Source: Undaria pinnatifida (taxonomy: Eukaryota > Sar > Phaeophyceae > Laminariales > Alariaceae). Taken from it: DNA of 64,000 nucleotides. The stretch lies in NCBI GenBank assembly GCA_012845835.1, contig JABAKD010000019.1, positions 12,293,344 to 12,357,343 of the forward strand, read 5' to 3'. The stretch's first letter is position 1. Every line of letters begins with the position of its first letter. The notes below the pieces were generated by a model. That model did not search any database, had not been told where the DNA came from, and worked only from the letters and a program-made list of their open reading frames with translations. A program made the position numbers and the translations under genes. Shown piece after piece: positions 23,056 through 33,689 of the stretch.

Positions 23056-23450
23056 CCTCCGGTGGATGGGGAAAAATAAAGCTTTAGCTCACCACACTTC
23101 CACGTATTTTCATACGCGTCGTGTGTCGATTTAACTCAGTTGCTTTCGCAGCCCAACGCTAGCTGGCGCACCCTTCGGGTCCCATTGTAGGTACAGCCTA
23201 AGCTGTCCCTATCAGTGGTCTTCGTTACAACCCCGGCAGCGCAAGCTGCCGTTGTATACGGATGCGTGTGTATGTCGACCCGGCCTGTCCCCTGAGGGTC
23301 AGTTTCGGTGGAGATAGCCACCCGGAATGTCATCTTTCCGGGTAGTGTGGGACTTGCGCAAGCTCACCCACTAACAAAACCCCTGGCCATGGGAGATGGC
23401 CTTCCGCCGGACAGCGGACAGTCTATCTACTAGACCACAACGTCACATTG
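22930..23450 (-). mobile_element. tRNA-derived SINE (family A) interrupted by a retroposon
   Basis: On the minus strand the head reads TGGTCTAGTAGATA (A box), a ctgtccgctt arm, then gtggTTCGAATC (B box). It is followed by an A-rich segment and an AT-rich tail toward 22930. The SINE is split at its agcggacag segment (23016-23024 and 23413-23421) by the 23025-23412 insertion. Further family members are at 23508-23621, 27080-27163, 27200-27320 plus 27693-27720, 36656-36741 and 38018-38062. Confidence 0.75.
23025..23412 (-). mobile_element. Poly(A)-tailed retroposon inserted in a SINE
   Basis: The insertion is bounded by AGCGGACAG at 23016-23024 and 23413-23421. On the minus strand it ends in ccatccaccggagga and a 29-nt poly(A), seen as T at 23025-23053. 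This is the longest copy of the family with a clear target duplication. The minus strand shows no coding sequence I recognise. Confidence 0.85.
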
Positions 23451-23507
23451 ATATCTATTTTATTTTTACAAATAAAGTTGATAAATAAATACCAGGTAGG
23501 TACCAAG

Positions 23508-23621
23508 TAAAGTATCGATTCTTCATGAGGATATTTTTTTTTCCCGATGACGCCCGGATTCGAACCAGCGAAAAGGTCAGGATAATAAACGGACAGTTTA
23601 TCTACTAGACCACAATGTCAC
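23508..23621 (-). mobile_element. tRNA-derived SINE, family A
   Basis: A compact copy. The minus-strand A box TGGTCTAGTAGATAAAC lies at about 23594-23611, and the B box gctGGTTCGAATCCGGGCG at about 23548-23566. It ends in the A-rich, AT-rich tail that also marks 27200-27240. Only the outer four acceptor-stem pairs (tgac/gtca) hold, so it is not a functional tRNA gene. Confidence 0.75.
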
Positions 23622-24345
23622 AGCAGCTGCAGTGGTATCTACCAGCCAGTACTATTTTTTTATGTGCAACTACTACTACTGCTGTATATCAGCGAAACAT
23701 GGATATACCACGCACCTCGCAAAGTTGAGTTTCAATTATTCAATCGGTCGTACTCACAGCTGACGTTTTTTAATTTTTATATAGAGTACAAGGGCTTCGC
23801 TCGCGGGCGGCTGGGCGCCGCCCGCTACGCTTGCGGAAGGAGGAATAGACATTCAGTAGAAAGGCGGAAAAGAAGCACAAATGGCGCAACTGGCGACTTG
23901 AAAATGCCAAGAGGTCCATATATAGTACAACGGTACAGGATAGAGACGATTATGATTATGAGTTTGTTATTATCATCCATTCGCCCAGTCCATGATGGGC
24001 ACGTCGGAGGACTTGCTTGGCATGTCCTTCCACCTCTCAGGTAGCACCTAGGTCCTGTACACTTATTAATAGCTCTCTCTAAGTCGATCATCAATAATAA
24101 ATTATCGCAGTGCATAAACACCAGGCACGCGCTTGTCAAGGATAGAGACAGGAAAACTACAACTTAAGATGTAAAAGAGCGCAGTGCCAAAAAAAACATG
24201 CTGGAAGCAGGAACTTGAACGCACACACCGCAAACATGTGAAGTACATTCATTTGTATTCCTGAAAGACGAAGAGCACGCATTTAGGCATAGTTCTCAAA
24301 AAACGATGCTGGTATAGTAAACCACAACTTAACGTTCTATAAAGA
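23622..24345. other. Unassigned sequence with a hairpin terminus at 23787
   Basis: TACAAGGGCTTCGC at 23787-23800 is followed by a perfect 9-bp hairpin, GCGGGCGGC/GCCGCCCGC. This matches the terminus-plus-hairpin arrangement at 27803, 31183, 40912 and 58153. The rest shows no feature I recognise. Confidence 0.45.
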
Positions 24346-24353
24346 ACGTGCTG

Positions 24354-25277
24354 TCAACATTGCTTCCGAAGGAGCATGCAGGCTTGCTTGGACTCTTCCT
24401 CCTCAGCGGAGGTACCCAGCACCTTGCACTCTTGTTTTTTGTCGATGGTCTTGAGGATCTGTCCACAAACGTTGAAGCATGGCGGGAGAACGTCGATAAG
24501 TGTTAAGGAATTAGTGGGGTATTAGTCCGTTTGACCACTTGCACAGGTCCACCAATAGCTTACCCAAACTAAGCCTTATAACTCTCTCCCCCCCTGAAAC
24601 GGCGGGATAGAAGGTCGGCCGGATATACGGGCGGACCTGTCATTTATCCAAGCCGTTTCATTTCCTGGGTATACCGGGGAGAGTATTTTTCAAGTTCGCC
24701 ATGGGAAAATCTGAAAAAGTTTATTATGTATGGTGGATGTGGGGATCGAACCCACGACCCAAAAACCCATGGTCTGTCGACGACGCCATTTGTTAAGGTA
24801 TTAGTGGGGTATTAGTCCGTTTGACCACTTGCACAAGTTAACCAATAGCTTACCCAAACTAAGCCTTATAACATAAGTATGTGTAAAAAAGTATTCGTAC
24901 TTCTCTCCAGCAGACGTCGTAACCATCCGAATTATTGGAGCTCCTTTCGCTGTTAGTAATTGTTGTGGTATTGTTGTACTTGCTCTTGGTACTTGGAAAA
25001 AGAGCCGCACTTCATAGACTATATCCGCACGCCATCCCCTAGTCTTGAGCAAGAGACATGGATGTCTCGACTCGTGACACACAGGACGCAAGATAAGAGT
25101 AGAACGTACCTCGATGTCGAACGCCCTCGTGGCACCGTGGGAATGGAATGCGGGATGTATATCGAGCAAGTGGTCGCCTGCCTTCTTCAGGAGGTCACCG
25201 ACCTTGATGTCGCCGGTGCACTTCGTGTTTATGTCCTCGCCGACTTGGCGGCCCTCGGCGGCTGCTTCGCAGGGCTT
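24354..25277 (-). CDS. Last two exons of an unknown Cys-containing protein; TRIM in the intron
   Basis: Exon a is 25277-25110 (168 nt, phase 0 at both ends). It is bounded by an acceptor (tttgcag) and a donor (GAG then GTACGT). Exon b is 24458-24354, starting after gtggacag and ending in TGA. The joined frame stays open across the phase-0 junction, giving at least 90 residues. Landmarks are KPCEAAAEGRQ, TKCTGDIKVGDLLKKAGDHL, DIHPAFHSHGA in exon a, then KKQECKVLG and KQACMLLRKQC at the C terminus. Five cysteines and amphipathic Lys/Leu runs suggest a small disulphide-containing or helical protein. I do not recognise the family. The intron (24459-25109) contains the 373-bp TRIM; without it the intron would be about 275 bp. 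The upstream exons, start and any signal peptide are not identified. It may be a live gene or a recent pseudogene. Confidence 0.5.
24501..24873 (-). mobile_element. TRIM (terminal-repeat retrotransposon in miniature), copy A
   Basis: Direct terminal repeats 24501-24583 and 24790-24873 (83-84 bp) run TGTTAAGG to TTATAACA, i.e. TG...CA. Flanking TAAG occurs at 24497-24500 and 24874-24877, a 4-bp target duplication. Read on the minus strand, the 5' repeat is followed by aa then TGGCGTCGTCGACAG, a plausible primer-binding site. The 3' repeat is preceded by a run of seven G then AGAG, a polypurine tract. The interior (about 206 bp) also holds a tRNA-like B box, GTGGGTTCGATCCCCAC. There is no coding capacity. 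Confidence 0.85.
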
Positions 25278-25289
25278 CTGCAAACGACA

Positions 25290-25695
25290 ACAACGGATGG
25301 GAATACCTTGCGTTCAGTGAATGTTCAAAATAGTAAGGCCACGTAGCTGTCGTCGATTTCCAAAGTTGGAAAGGAAGTCGTACAATTTAACACTGCTATA
25401 ATGAAAGCGGTCGTTTATGGGCAAAGCCCTGCCTGGTACCACAACGTTGCTAACACCTATGAAACCACCACTGGGACGGGAACGAACGGGATTCACAGTC
25501 GCAACTGGTACGCGTAAGCCCCGGTATCCTGCTATATAAGGCCTACCGGCGGAATACCGACAACGAAGGGTAAGAGACAGTACCTGCTGTATATATTGTT
25601 CGGTACTACTCTATTACTGCTGCTATCAACACTATTACGACCGACGTGTACTGCGATTCCTGAAGAGGTTGCGCACCCTACTTGTACTCGCTAAT
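25290..25695. other. No feature recognised
   Basis: This lies upstream of exon a of the minus-strand gene, so it could hold intron or an unrecognised earlier exon. I found no convincing donor-acceptor pair that continues the frame. Confidence 0.35.
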
Positions 25696-25699
25696 ACAA

Positions 25700-26300
25700 A
25701 GAGTTCATGTGGTTGTATGAAAAATGAGTAACAGTAGTAGTACACCGCGTCACTACATGAACAACTCGCTAACCCCAATCACGGGACTGCTCTCCAGCAT
25801 CACCCAGGTTAACTTCAGCTTCTGTTTACTGCTATATATCAACCTCCAGTGTGTACTGCGACTGGTGCTGAGGTATCATGCTGCTGTGTTATTTATCACT
25901 GCATGGACCATTTTTACAACCCTGGCTGACCCCCGTGATGAGACTTGCCCGTTTTCATTGCGTCTTACATGTATAGATACCACGTAGTCGTAGTCGTACA
26001 TCCAAAACGTGTGTTTATATCACAGCACAAAGCGTCACTGCATGGACCACTTGTTCAATCTCCGCTTACCCCGATGACGGGACTGCCCCGTACTCGTAGT
26101 CGTACATACATGAAGTGTGTTTGGCTGTACGTATGAAAAAGAAATCGCATCACACAGCGTCACTGCATAGGTCTACTCGTAGACCTGAGTACTTGTACAA
26201 TTCCCGCTTACACCGCGATGACGGGACTGCCCCGTACACGTACTCGTACATGCAAAAGTGTGTTTGTACGCATGAAAAAGAAATCACAGCACAACAGAAA
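25700..26300. repeat. Tandem repeat of ~100-140 bp units
   Basis: Four diverged units share cagcgtcactgcat, cccgatgacgggactgc, cccgtactcgtagtcgtac and gtgtgttt...catgaaaaagaaatc. The array sits directly downstream of a splice donor at 26310, so it would lie in the intron of the minus-strand gene at 26.7 kb if that gene is real. Confidence 0.7.
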
Positions 26301-26310
26301 TGTAACTCAC

Positions 26311-26701
26311 GTTTCGTCAAGCTCTCAGCTCCTTCGTTAGGGACACCGATCGAAGGTGAATCACAGGTGTCCGCGTCACACCAGTCACACACACGAGGGT
26401 TGTCGCCGCTTCCCCAGTGCTTCTTGTTAAGGTTATGAAAAGCTTGGCAAGTGGAAGGCTCGTCACTCCTGCAGGTGTTGCAGACAGCGTACTGGGAACT
26501 CCTGTTTTTCCTATTTCGTGCGATGAGGAAGCCGTCACAACCCTTGCTCGGGCACGGCCAATCAGGATTGCCAGAAGAAGCTGAGTCCCGATCTTGCCCG
26601 ACCAGCTTCCACACGCCTGATCCTGAACCTCCACCACCCCCACTGTTGGCGGAGCCTCCTCCCGCACTAGCCTTGGTCCGCTTCGCAAATTTCAACTTCA
26701 A
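26311..26701 (-). CDS. Candidate first exon: Gly-rich, zinc-binding-type protein
   Basis: From ATG at 26701 the frame is open to 26311, where a strong donor (GTGAGTTA, 26310 downward) begins. The N terminus is basic (KLKFAKRTK), followed by a Gly/Ser linker (about residues 13-30). Then comes a Cys-rich region with CPSKGC, AVCNTC, a STCQAFH segment and VCDWCDADTC. The spaced Cys pairs and His suggest two zinc sites, but I cannot name the fold or function. The exon ends in phase 1. The next visible exon on this strand (25277) would not continue in frame, so another exon or a separate gene is needed. A tandem repeat occupies the putative intron. Confidence 0.45.
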
Positions 26702-27070
26702 ATTGTTATTGCCGATCCGGCAAATTTCAAATTCAAATTGTTTGCAGCCGTCAACGGCAATTCCCTCTCAACAGCCAGCAATTGGCCAACTTCAAATAAA
26801 AGTACAAAAAAGAAGTTGCTGAAAAAGCAAAATAAAAATATCAGAGAGCAAGCAGTAAAGATCAGAGAATGAGAGCTAAGTAAGAATGAGACTAAGGAAA
26901 TCAAGGAAGGCAAGGAACTTCGGGACGGTTCTTTTCCCCAGCAACTAATTTTCTTTTCGGCAATTACGGGCTGAGAAGGGCTGAGAGGGGGGAGGATATG
27001 CCGAGCGAGACGTCCGAGGGGGGCGAGGTCTAGGTATATAGTGTTATATATCGATTTTTTCAAGAGCATA
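26702..27070. other. 5' flank of the 26.7-kb exon
   Basis: Moderately AT-rich, with a duplicated caaatttcaaNttcaaattg motif at 26686-26741. I see no TATA element I would defend. Confidence 0.35.
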
Positions 27071-27079
27071 ATTTATTTT

Positions 27080-27163
27080 CCCTGATGACACCTGGATTCA
27101 ACCAACGAAAACAGGCTTATAAGCGGACAGTCTTATCTACTAGATAGACCACAAACAAAGTGA
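27080..27163 (-). mobile_element. tRNA-derived SINE, family A, diverged
   Basis: Minus-strand head with the A box disrupted by a small duplication (tctatctagtagataag) and a degraded B box (ggttgaatccagg). It lies tail-to-head next to the 27200-27320 copy. Confidence 0.65.
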
Positions 27164-27199
27164 CATTGCTATTTTTTTTTTTTTTCGACAAATATATAA

Positions 27200-27720
27200 A
27201 TAAATTTCGATTTTTCATGAGGATCATTTTTTTTTCGATGACACCCGGATTCGAACCAGCGAAGGTCACCAGAGGATTATAAGCGGACAGTCTATGTTGT
27301 TCTCAACCACAGCAGTCTATTGTTAAGGAATTAGTGGGGCATTAGTCCGTTTGACCACTTGCAAAAGGTTAACCGATAGCTTACCCAAACTAAGCCGTAT
27401 AACACTCTCCCCCCCTGAAACGGCGGGATAGCAGGTCGGCCGGATATACGGCGGACCTCTGTCAATATCCAAGCCGTTTCATTTCCTGGGGATACCAGGG
27501 AGGGTATTTTTCAAGTTCGACATGGGAAAATCTGAAAAGTTTATTATTGTGGATGGTGGGGATCGAACCCACGACCCAAAAACCCATGGTCCTGCCGACG
27601 ACGCCATTTGTTAAGGAATTAGTGGGGCATTAGTCCGTTTGACCACTTGCAAAAGGTTAACCGATAGCTTACCCAAACTAAGCCGTATAACACTATGTAA
27701 TAGACCACAATGTGTTACAG
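27200..27720 (-). mobile_element. tRNA-derived SINE, family A, split by TRIM copy B
   Basis: The B-box side (acccggattcgaaccagcg) lies at about 27242-27260. The A-box side (ctatgtaatagaccacaatgt) resumes at 27693 after the TRIM. The SINE therefore predates the TRIM insertion. Confidence 0.7.
27321..27692 (-). mobile_element. TRIM, copy B
   Basis: The 84-bp terminal repeats 27321-27404 and 27609-27692 are identical by eye, indicating recent insertion. CTAT flanks both sides (27317-27320 and 27693-27696), a 4-bp duplication like copy A. On the minus strand a G-run plus AGAG precedes TGTTATACGG, and TGGCGTCGTCGGCAGG follows the other repeat. Total 372 bp, no reading frame. Confidence 0.9.
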
Positions 27721-28038
27721 CAGCAGTGAGTGGTGTATCTACCAGTACTATTTTTTTACCAATATATTTAAAATTTTTTCATGAAGAATCATTTTTTTTT
27801 CGTACAAGGGCTCCGCATGGGCGCCGGCATTCGCCGGCGCCCATGCTTCGGGTAGGGCAGGGCAGCACTTCGACAACTTAAGGTGTAGCTGTCCGATTTG
27901 GCATGCATTGAACTTTGAAGTAATGCCAAGAGTTTAATACGAACATGGGATTATGAAAGTCATGATTTGACAAAAGAAAAACGTAATACTCCATCATTCA
28001 ACAAAGAAGGCAAGGATAGGCGAAACACACTGTGTTAA

Positions 28039-28284
28039 ATGCGCCGTCAAGTAAAAGTTGGCGTCTATCAAACAAAAATACCGAAAATAGTATTTTCGAG
28101 AACCTGGGTCGCCTCTAGGCGAAACGAAAGAGGCCTTGGCATTAATGAAGAGACTGCACTGCTGTCCCCGTGGCAATGGAGGTTCGAAGTCGACAGGATG
28201 CAAAGTCGGTTTGCATCAAACGTCGACATGGGGCCATGTCAGCCGGCGAGGGTTTGGAAGAAGATTGCTTTGTTTGTTACGTGA
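28039..28284 (+). other. 81-codon reading frame kept in both duplicated units
   Basis: The frame from ATG 28039 to TGA 28284 has an equal-length counterpart at 31407-31652, with about ten amino-acid differences by eye. It has no recognised domain (motifs: MRRQVKVGVYQTKIPK, LLSPWQWRFEVDRMQS). An overlapping frame is also open in both copies, so conservation may reflect recent duplication only. The counterpart reads KRVLLRTC where this copy reads KIVFSRTW. Confidence 0.2.
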
Positions 28285-28649
28285 AGGCTGTCGCATTGAT
28301 TGGTCTGCGTGGTTGCGGGCGAGGAGAAAAACAAAGAAGAGGTGGGCGATCTCTCGTTGCCTCGGCGTTGTCTAAGATAGGTGCGGGGGTGGCTTTGCTC
28401 GTACGGGAGGTTGGCGTAGCGCTTCTTCTCTGTTTTTTCTCGAGGAGGCGGGATATATATGTGTGTCTGCTATCTTTGCTTCGTGGGTGCTTTCACGTTG
28501 TCGAAATCGGACACGTCCCCTCAATACATAATATCCGGAGTGTCTCTACCATGACGACTGCTGATGGTGCCGTGCGTATTTCCCCAGAGACTGATGATAT
28601 ATTATTTACTGGTAGAAATAATCATACCTGGTATACCTTTCTCTGCAAC

Positions 28650-28987
28650 ATTTTTTTTTCTTCATCCCATTTATCGTCCCCGCACCATTCTCGTGCTCCC
28701 TCCCAGTAGTAACTCAGATCCGGGGTCACATAGGGGGCCCTTCTCCTCCCTCCCCACTTCATCACGTGCCTTCATTTTTACCGCGAGGAGAATCGAGCAT
28801 TTTCTTCCCTCGTCGACTCGCGTCGAATTGTACCTAGCAGGCGCTCTCAGCAGTTGATCTCTCTTTTTTATTGCATTTTTGCAAATTAAGTCAAATCTCA
28901 TCGTGGTGGGTGTCGAACTCAAGGACAACCAAACGTCAGTAGTATTCGAGGGTAAAACCATTAGACCACCGGGGCGGCCGGCTGACA
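28650..28987 (-). mobile_element. tRNA-derived SINE, family B
   Basis: The minus-strand head reads gccccggTGGTCTAATGGTT, then cttgaGTTCGACACCCACC. It is followed by a body with caactgctgagagcgcc, attcgacgcgagtcgacg and a pyrimidine/purine-rich end (aaaaaaaaatgttgcag on the minus strand). Other copies: 31985-32362 (minus) and 54098-54415 (plus). Confidence 0.65.
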
Positions 28988-30162
28988 ATTGATTAAAACA
29001 AAACAGGATCTTTGCATAGAGATTACATTCCCTCCCCCATATTGTATATGATATTACGATGGTTGACGCGATAGAGAATAAAGCGCCAAATACCTAAATA
29101 TCAGCCTACGCGGAGTTTTAGATATCATGAACAACGAACGATCGCGACGGCAGAGCACGGCAAAGCATAGCGCTTCGCTCTGCGGAGCTAGCGCTGCGCA
29201 GCGGTGCGCTGCTGAGCTGAGCCGCAGGGCACTGCACGGCGCTTCGTTGCTGTGAGTTATAGCGCTGCGATGGGGTGCTGGGCGGTGTGGAGCTGATGAG
29301 CCAAGCCCAGAAATCAGCCGATGAAGCTTCGCCAACTACAAAACAAATGGTGGTAATCAAAGAAAAGCTAAAGCTGGACCGTTCCGCAACTAATTCACAG
29401 GCGGAAAATCAGCGGCAAGTCAACTTACTAGACAAAAAAAAAGAAAAAATCGCGAAAAGGTTCAAAATCGTGTTGGCAGAAAAACCAAATTTTCAGGACG
29501 CAGCTGAAAGGTCAAGAAACAGGCAATATTCAGTTGTTGTTGTTCTCACATTAACTCGCACAATCCAGTCCGTGGTCACAGGACTGGTTCCATTCACTCT
29601 GGAGCAGAGGAATACCCTAGGGAAAAACACAAACAACCCAAGGTGGTACGCGCATAAATCACAGCTGACGCAATTCATGCCTCCACCAGAAACATATAAA
29701 AGTGAAATCGGGAGTCAGTATACGATGTGCCAGGTCCATCCCGGTGCATACGTCTCATTACTCGCGCCTGGGAAAACCGACTATACCGCTTGCCACCCAA
29801 AAGACTACCACGTATATATCACACGTAGTATCTATCACTACGCATACGCACACCAGACGCAAGTCAATTGGAAAAAAGAAACAAAGAACAAAGAAGAGAA
29901 AGGAAAGGAAATGGGTGCATGGGGCCAAGAAAAAGAAAACAAAAATAATTTTTGGGGGGTCTACTGGCGAGGCTGCCACCAGAACGGGATGTCACATGTC
30001 ACGTGGTCTTTCGACGGTCTACAGCAGTAGTACTACGAACGACTTCCGATACACCCACCGAAGCACGGACTATCGGCCAATTACGCGATCGACAGCTGGC
30101 CGTGGTTGTCACGTGTCTCTGTGTTGGGGGCCCCTGCCCTGCCTCTTGTTGGCTCTTGAGAG

Positions 30163-31165
30163 TGATGCGTGTACGACTAAACTTGCCAACGGCACTCGCA
30201 CTGCACTTTGAGCTATCTGCTGTAGTTCTGGTTGCTACTTGTTGCTGCATTATGTGCTAGACGTTTCGCCCTTCGGCTACTGCTGCTACACCTGCTGTTT
30301 TGTGCTTGCCAATGTCGTCAATTGGCGTTCATGCTCGTCGTACATACTGCTGTTCTCACCGAGTACGTACGGGTTTCCTCGTACCTCAACCGTACGACGA
30401 CGAGCTCAAAACAGAAGGAAGGTGGAATGAAATGGCATGGACAATGGCCACATAGAAGCGAGCACAGCGGGATAGTTCGCTGCGAATCAACCGCATTCGT
30501 TCATGCCTACAGCAGAGGCTGCCTGGAGTGTCAGCGGCCGTGCTAAAGCCAGGGCCAAAGGCCGAAGAGACGGCTCTACCTGCTTTGTTTTGTCTCGAAA
30601 TTCTGTAACGTGAAAGTATTATGATTTGGGAGTTATTTTGTCACGAAACGTCTTGCCGTCGGTAATTTGTGTCACGAAGTTGTTGGATATCGTCGGTAAG
30701 TTGTGTTACGTTTTAGGTGAACCCACACTAAAAAATTGAATTTCCAGCTGGCAAAACGAGCAGAAACAAAAGCAATAAAATGCCGAGCAAGAAACCAATC
30801 GAATGAGTAAAAAAGTACAGCAAAGAAACTAACGCTCGAGAGTATGCCACCGCAAAATTCCAAATATTATCACGTACCGTTTGGAAATGATGCCAATTTT
30901 GTAAATCATTCAGGCGTTGCAGCCATTAAGATTCAACAATTTTTCCAAAATTCCTCCTCGACACCCGCTCGGCACCCGTCCGCGTTCACGTCGATGTGCG
31001 GAACGGACACGGCAGGGCGAGGGGCGTTGGAGTCGCCCCCCGATGGCGGCGCTCGAACCAAGCCATATTCGACCGAGAATTCCAGTTCCGCGAATCGCAT
31101 ACTTAGGCCGAGACAAAAACTCCTGACCGAAGTCCATGACACCAAGGAATGACTCGATATTCAAG
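30163..31165. repeat. Dispersed block X/Y, copy 1
   Basis: X (30163-30600, starting agagtgatgcgtgtacg) recurs at 35635-36060 and again, truncated, at 36090-36290. Y (about 30850-31150, from gcaaaattccaa) recurs at 36296-36640. The AT-rich stretch 30600-30850 is absent from the second locus. No protein domain is recognised. Confidence 0.65.
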
Positions 31166-31182
31166 AAATGATTTTATATACA

Positions 31183-33545
31183 TACAAGGGCTCCGCATTG
31201 GCGCCAGCATTCGCCGGCGCCCATGCTTCGGGTAGGGCAGGGCAGCACTTCGACCACTTAAGATGTAGCTGTCCGATTTGGCATGCATTGAGCTTTAAAG
31301 TAATGCCAAGAGTTTCATACGAACATGGGATTCATGCTTTGACAAAAGAAAAAACGTAATATTATACAATAAAGAAGGCAAGGATAGGCGAAACACACTG
31401 TGTTAAATGCGCCGTCAAGTAAAAGTTGGCGTCTATCAAACAAAAATACCGAAAAGAGTATTATTGAGAACCTGCGTCGCCTCTAGGCGAAACAAAAGAT
31501 GCCTTGGCATTAATGAAGAGACTGCACTGCTGTCCCCATGGCAATGGAGGTTCGAAGTCGACAGGATGCAAAGTCGGTTTGCATCAAACGTCGACATGAG
31601 GACATGTCAGCCGGCGAGGTTTTGGAAGAAGATTGCTTTGTTTGTTACGTGAAGGCTGTCGCATTGATTGGTCTGCGAGGTCGCGGGCGAGGAGGAAAAC
31701 GTAGAAGAGGTGGGCGATGTCTCGTTGAGGCGACGTTGTCTAAGATTGGTGCGGGGGTGGCTTTGCTCGTACGGGAGGTTGGCGTAGCGCTTCTTCTCTG
31801 TCTTTTCTCGGGAAGGCGGGATATGTGTGTCTGCTGTCTTTTCTTCGTGGGGGCTTTCACGTCGTCGAAATTGGACGCGTCCCCTCAATGCATAATATCC
31901 GGAGTGTCTCTACCATGACGACTGCTGATAGTGGCGTGCGTATTTCCTAGAGACTGACGTATTATTTACTGGTAGTAATAATAATATACCTTTGCAACAT
32001 TTTTTTTCTTCATCCCATTTATTATCCCCGCACCACTCTCGCGCTCCCTCCCAGTAGTAACTCAGATCCGGGGTCAATAGCGGGCCCTCCTCCTCCCTCC
32101 CCACTTCGGCACGTACGTGCTTTCATTTTTATCGCGAGGAGAATCGAGCATTTTCTTCCCTCGTCGACTCGCGTCGAACCAACCCACGCTGCTAGGCGCT
32201 CTCAGCAGTTGATTGATGCCTGTTTTTTTTTTTGCATTTTTGCAAATAAAGTCAAATCTCATCGTGGTGGGTGTCGAACTCAAGGACAACCAAACGTTAG
32301 TTAGTGTAGTATTCGAGGGTAAAACCACTATTATTAATAGACCACCGGGGCGGCCGGCTGACAAATGATTAAAAAAAACAGGATCTTTGCATAGAGATTA
32401 CATTCCCTCCCCCATATTGTATGATATTACGATGGTTGACGCGACATGTATAGAATAAAGCGCCAAATACCTAAATATCAGCGTACGCGGAGTTTTAGAT
32501 ATCATGAATAACGAACGACCGCGACGGCAGAGCACGGCAAAGCATAGCGCGTCGCTCTGCTGAGCTAGCGGTGCGCTGCTGAGCTGAGCCGCAGGGCATC
32601 GCAGGGCACTGCACGGCGCTTCGTTGCTGTAAGCTATAGCGCTGCGATGGGGTGCTGGGCGGTGTCGAGCTGATGAGCCAAGCCCAGATCTCAGCCGCTG
32701 AAGCTTCGTCAAGTACAAAACAAATGGTGCGAATCAAAGAAAAGCTAAAGCTGGACCGTTCCGCAACTAATGCACAGCTGTCAGGCGGCAATTAGCGGCA
32801 GTAGGAAGTTCAACTTACTAGACAAAAAAGAAGAAAAAATCGCGAAAAAGTTCAAAATCGTGTTGGCAGAAAAACCAAGTTTGCAGGAAGCAGCTGAAAG
32901 GTCAAGAAACAGGCAATATTTCAGTTGTTGTTGTTGTCGTTCTCACATTAACTCGCATAATCCAGTCCGTGGTCACAGGACAGGCTCCAGTCACTCTGGA
33001 GCTGAGGAATACCCTAGGGGAAAAACACAAACCAAAGGTGGTACACGCATAAATCACAGCTGACGCAATTCATGCCTCCACCAGAAACATATAAAAGTGA
33101 AATCGGGAGTCAGTCTACGATGTGCCAGGTCCATACCGGTGCATACGTCTCATTACTCGCGCCTGGGAAAACCGACTATAATACCGCTTGCCAACCAAGA
33201 AAGACTATCACGTATATATTACACGTGGTATCTATCACCACGCATGCGCACAACAGACGCAAGTCAATTGGAAAAAAGAAACAGAGAAAGGAAAGGAAAT
33301 AAATGGGTGCATGGGGCCAAGAAACAGAAAACGTAAATAAATTTTGGGGGGTCTACTGGCGAGTCTTGCCACCAGCACGATGCCACGTGGTTTTTCGACG
33401 ATCTACAGCAGTACTACGAACGACTTCCGATACACCCACCGAAGCACGGACCACCGGACAATTACGCGACCGACAGCTGGCCGTGGTTGTCACGTGTCTC
33501 TGTGTTGGGGGCCCCTGTGCGCTGCCTCTTGTTGACTCTTGTTTG
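31183..33545. repeat. 2.35-kb duplicated unit, copy 2
   Basis: Collinear with 27803-30160 and carrying the same SINE (31985-32362), GC repeat (32515-32670) and LINE 3' fragment (32930-33340). It has small indels and two uncompensated mismatches in its terminal hairpin (gcattggcgccagc against gccggcgcccatgc). The matched internal insertions show that both copies descend from one already-nested unit. Confidence 0.75.
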
Positions 33546-33689
33546 GGTAAAACATGCGGTGTGCTCGATGGTCTCACGGCACCAGAATCAGAACGTCCGC
33601 TCGTACGACGTATCATTCTTACAGGAAATAAATGTAATACGACCTGGTATTTTTTTCTCCATCAATATGAACATAAAACGGTTGTTATA

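Larger units (their letters stand above)
27803..30160. repeat. 2.35-kb duplicated unit, copy 1
   Basis: The left boundary is TACAAGGGCTCCGC followed by a perfect 14-bp hairpin (27815-27846); the right boundary is ...TTGGCTCTTG. It is collinear with 31183-33545. Contents in order: conserved short frame 28039-28284; a minus-strand SINE (family B, 28650-28987); a pentamer-like GC repeat (29150-29290); a LINE 3' fragment (29530-29900). No single convincing gene spans it. The 251-codon frame at 29275-30030 is broken in the second copy. Confidence 0.75.

Noticed and set aside
29275..30030. 251-codon frame, the longest ATG frame in its neighbourhood
   Set aside because: It crosses a GC repeat, a LINE 3' fragment and a purine-rich tail, and is broken in the 32-33 kb duplicate.
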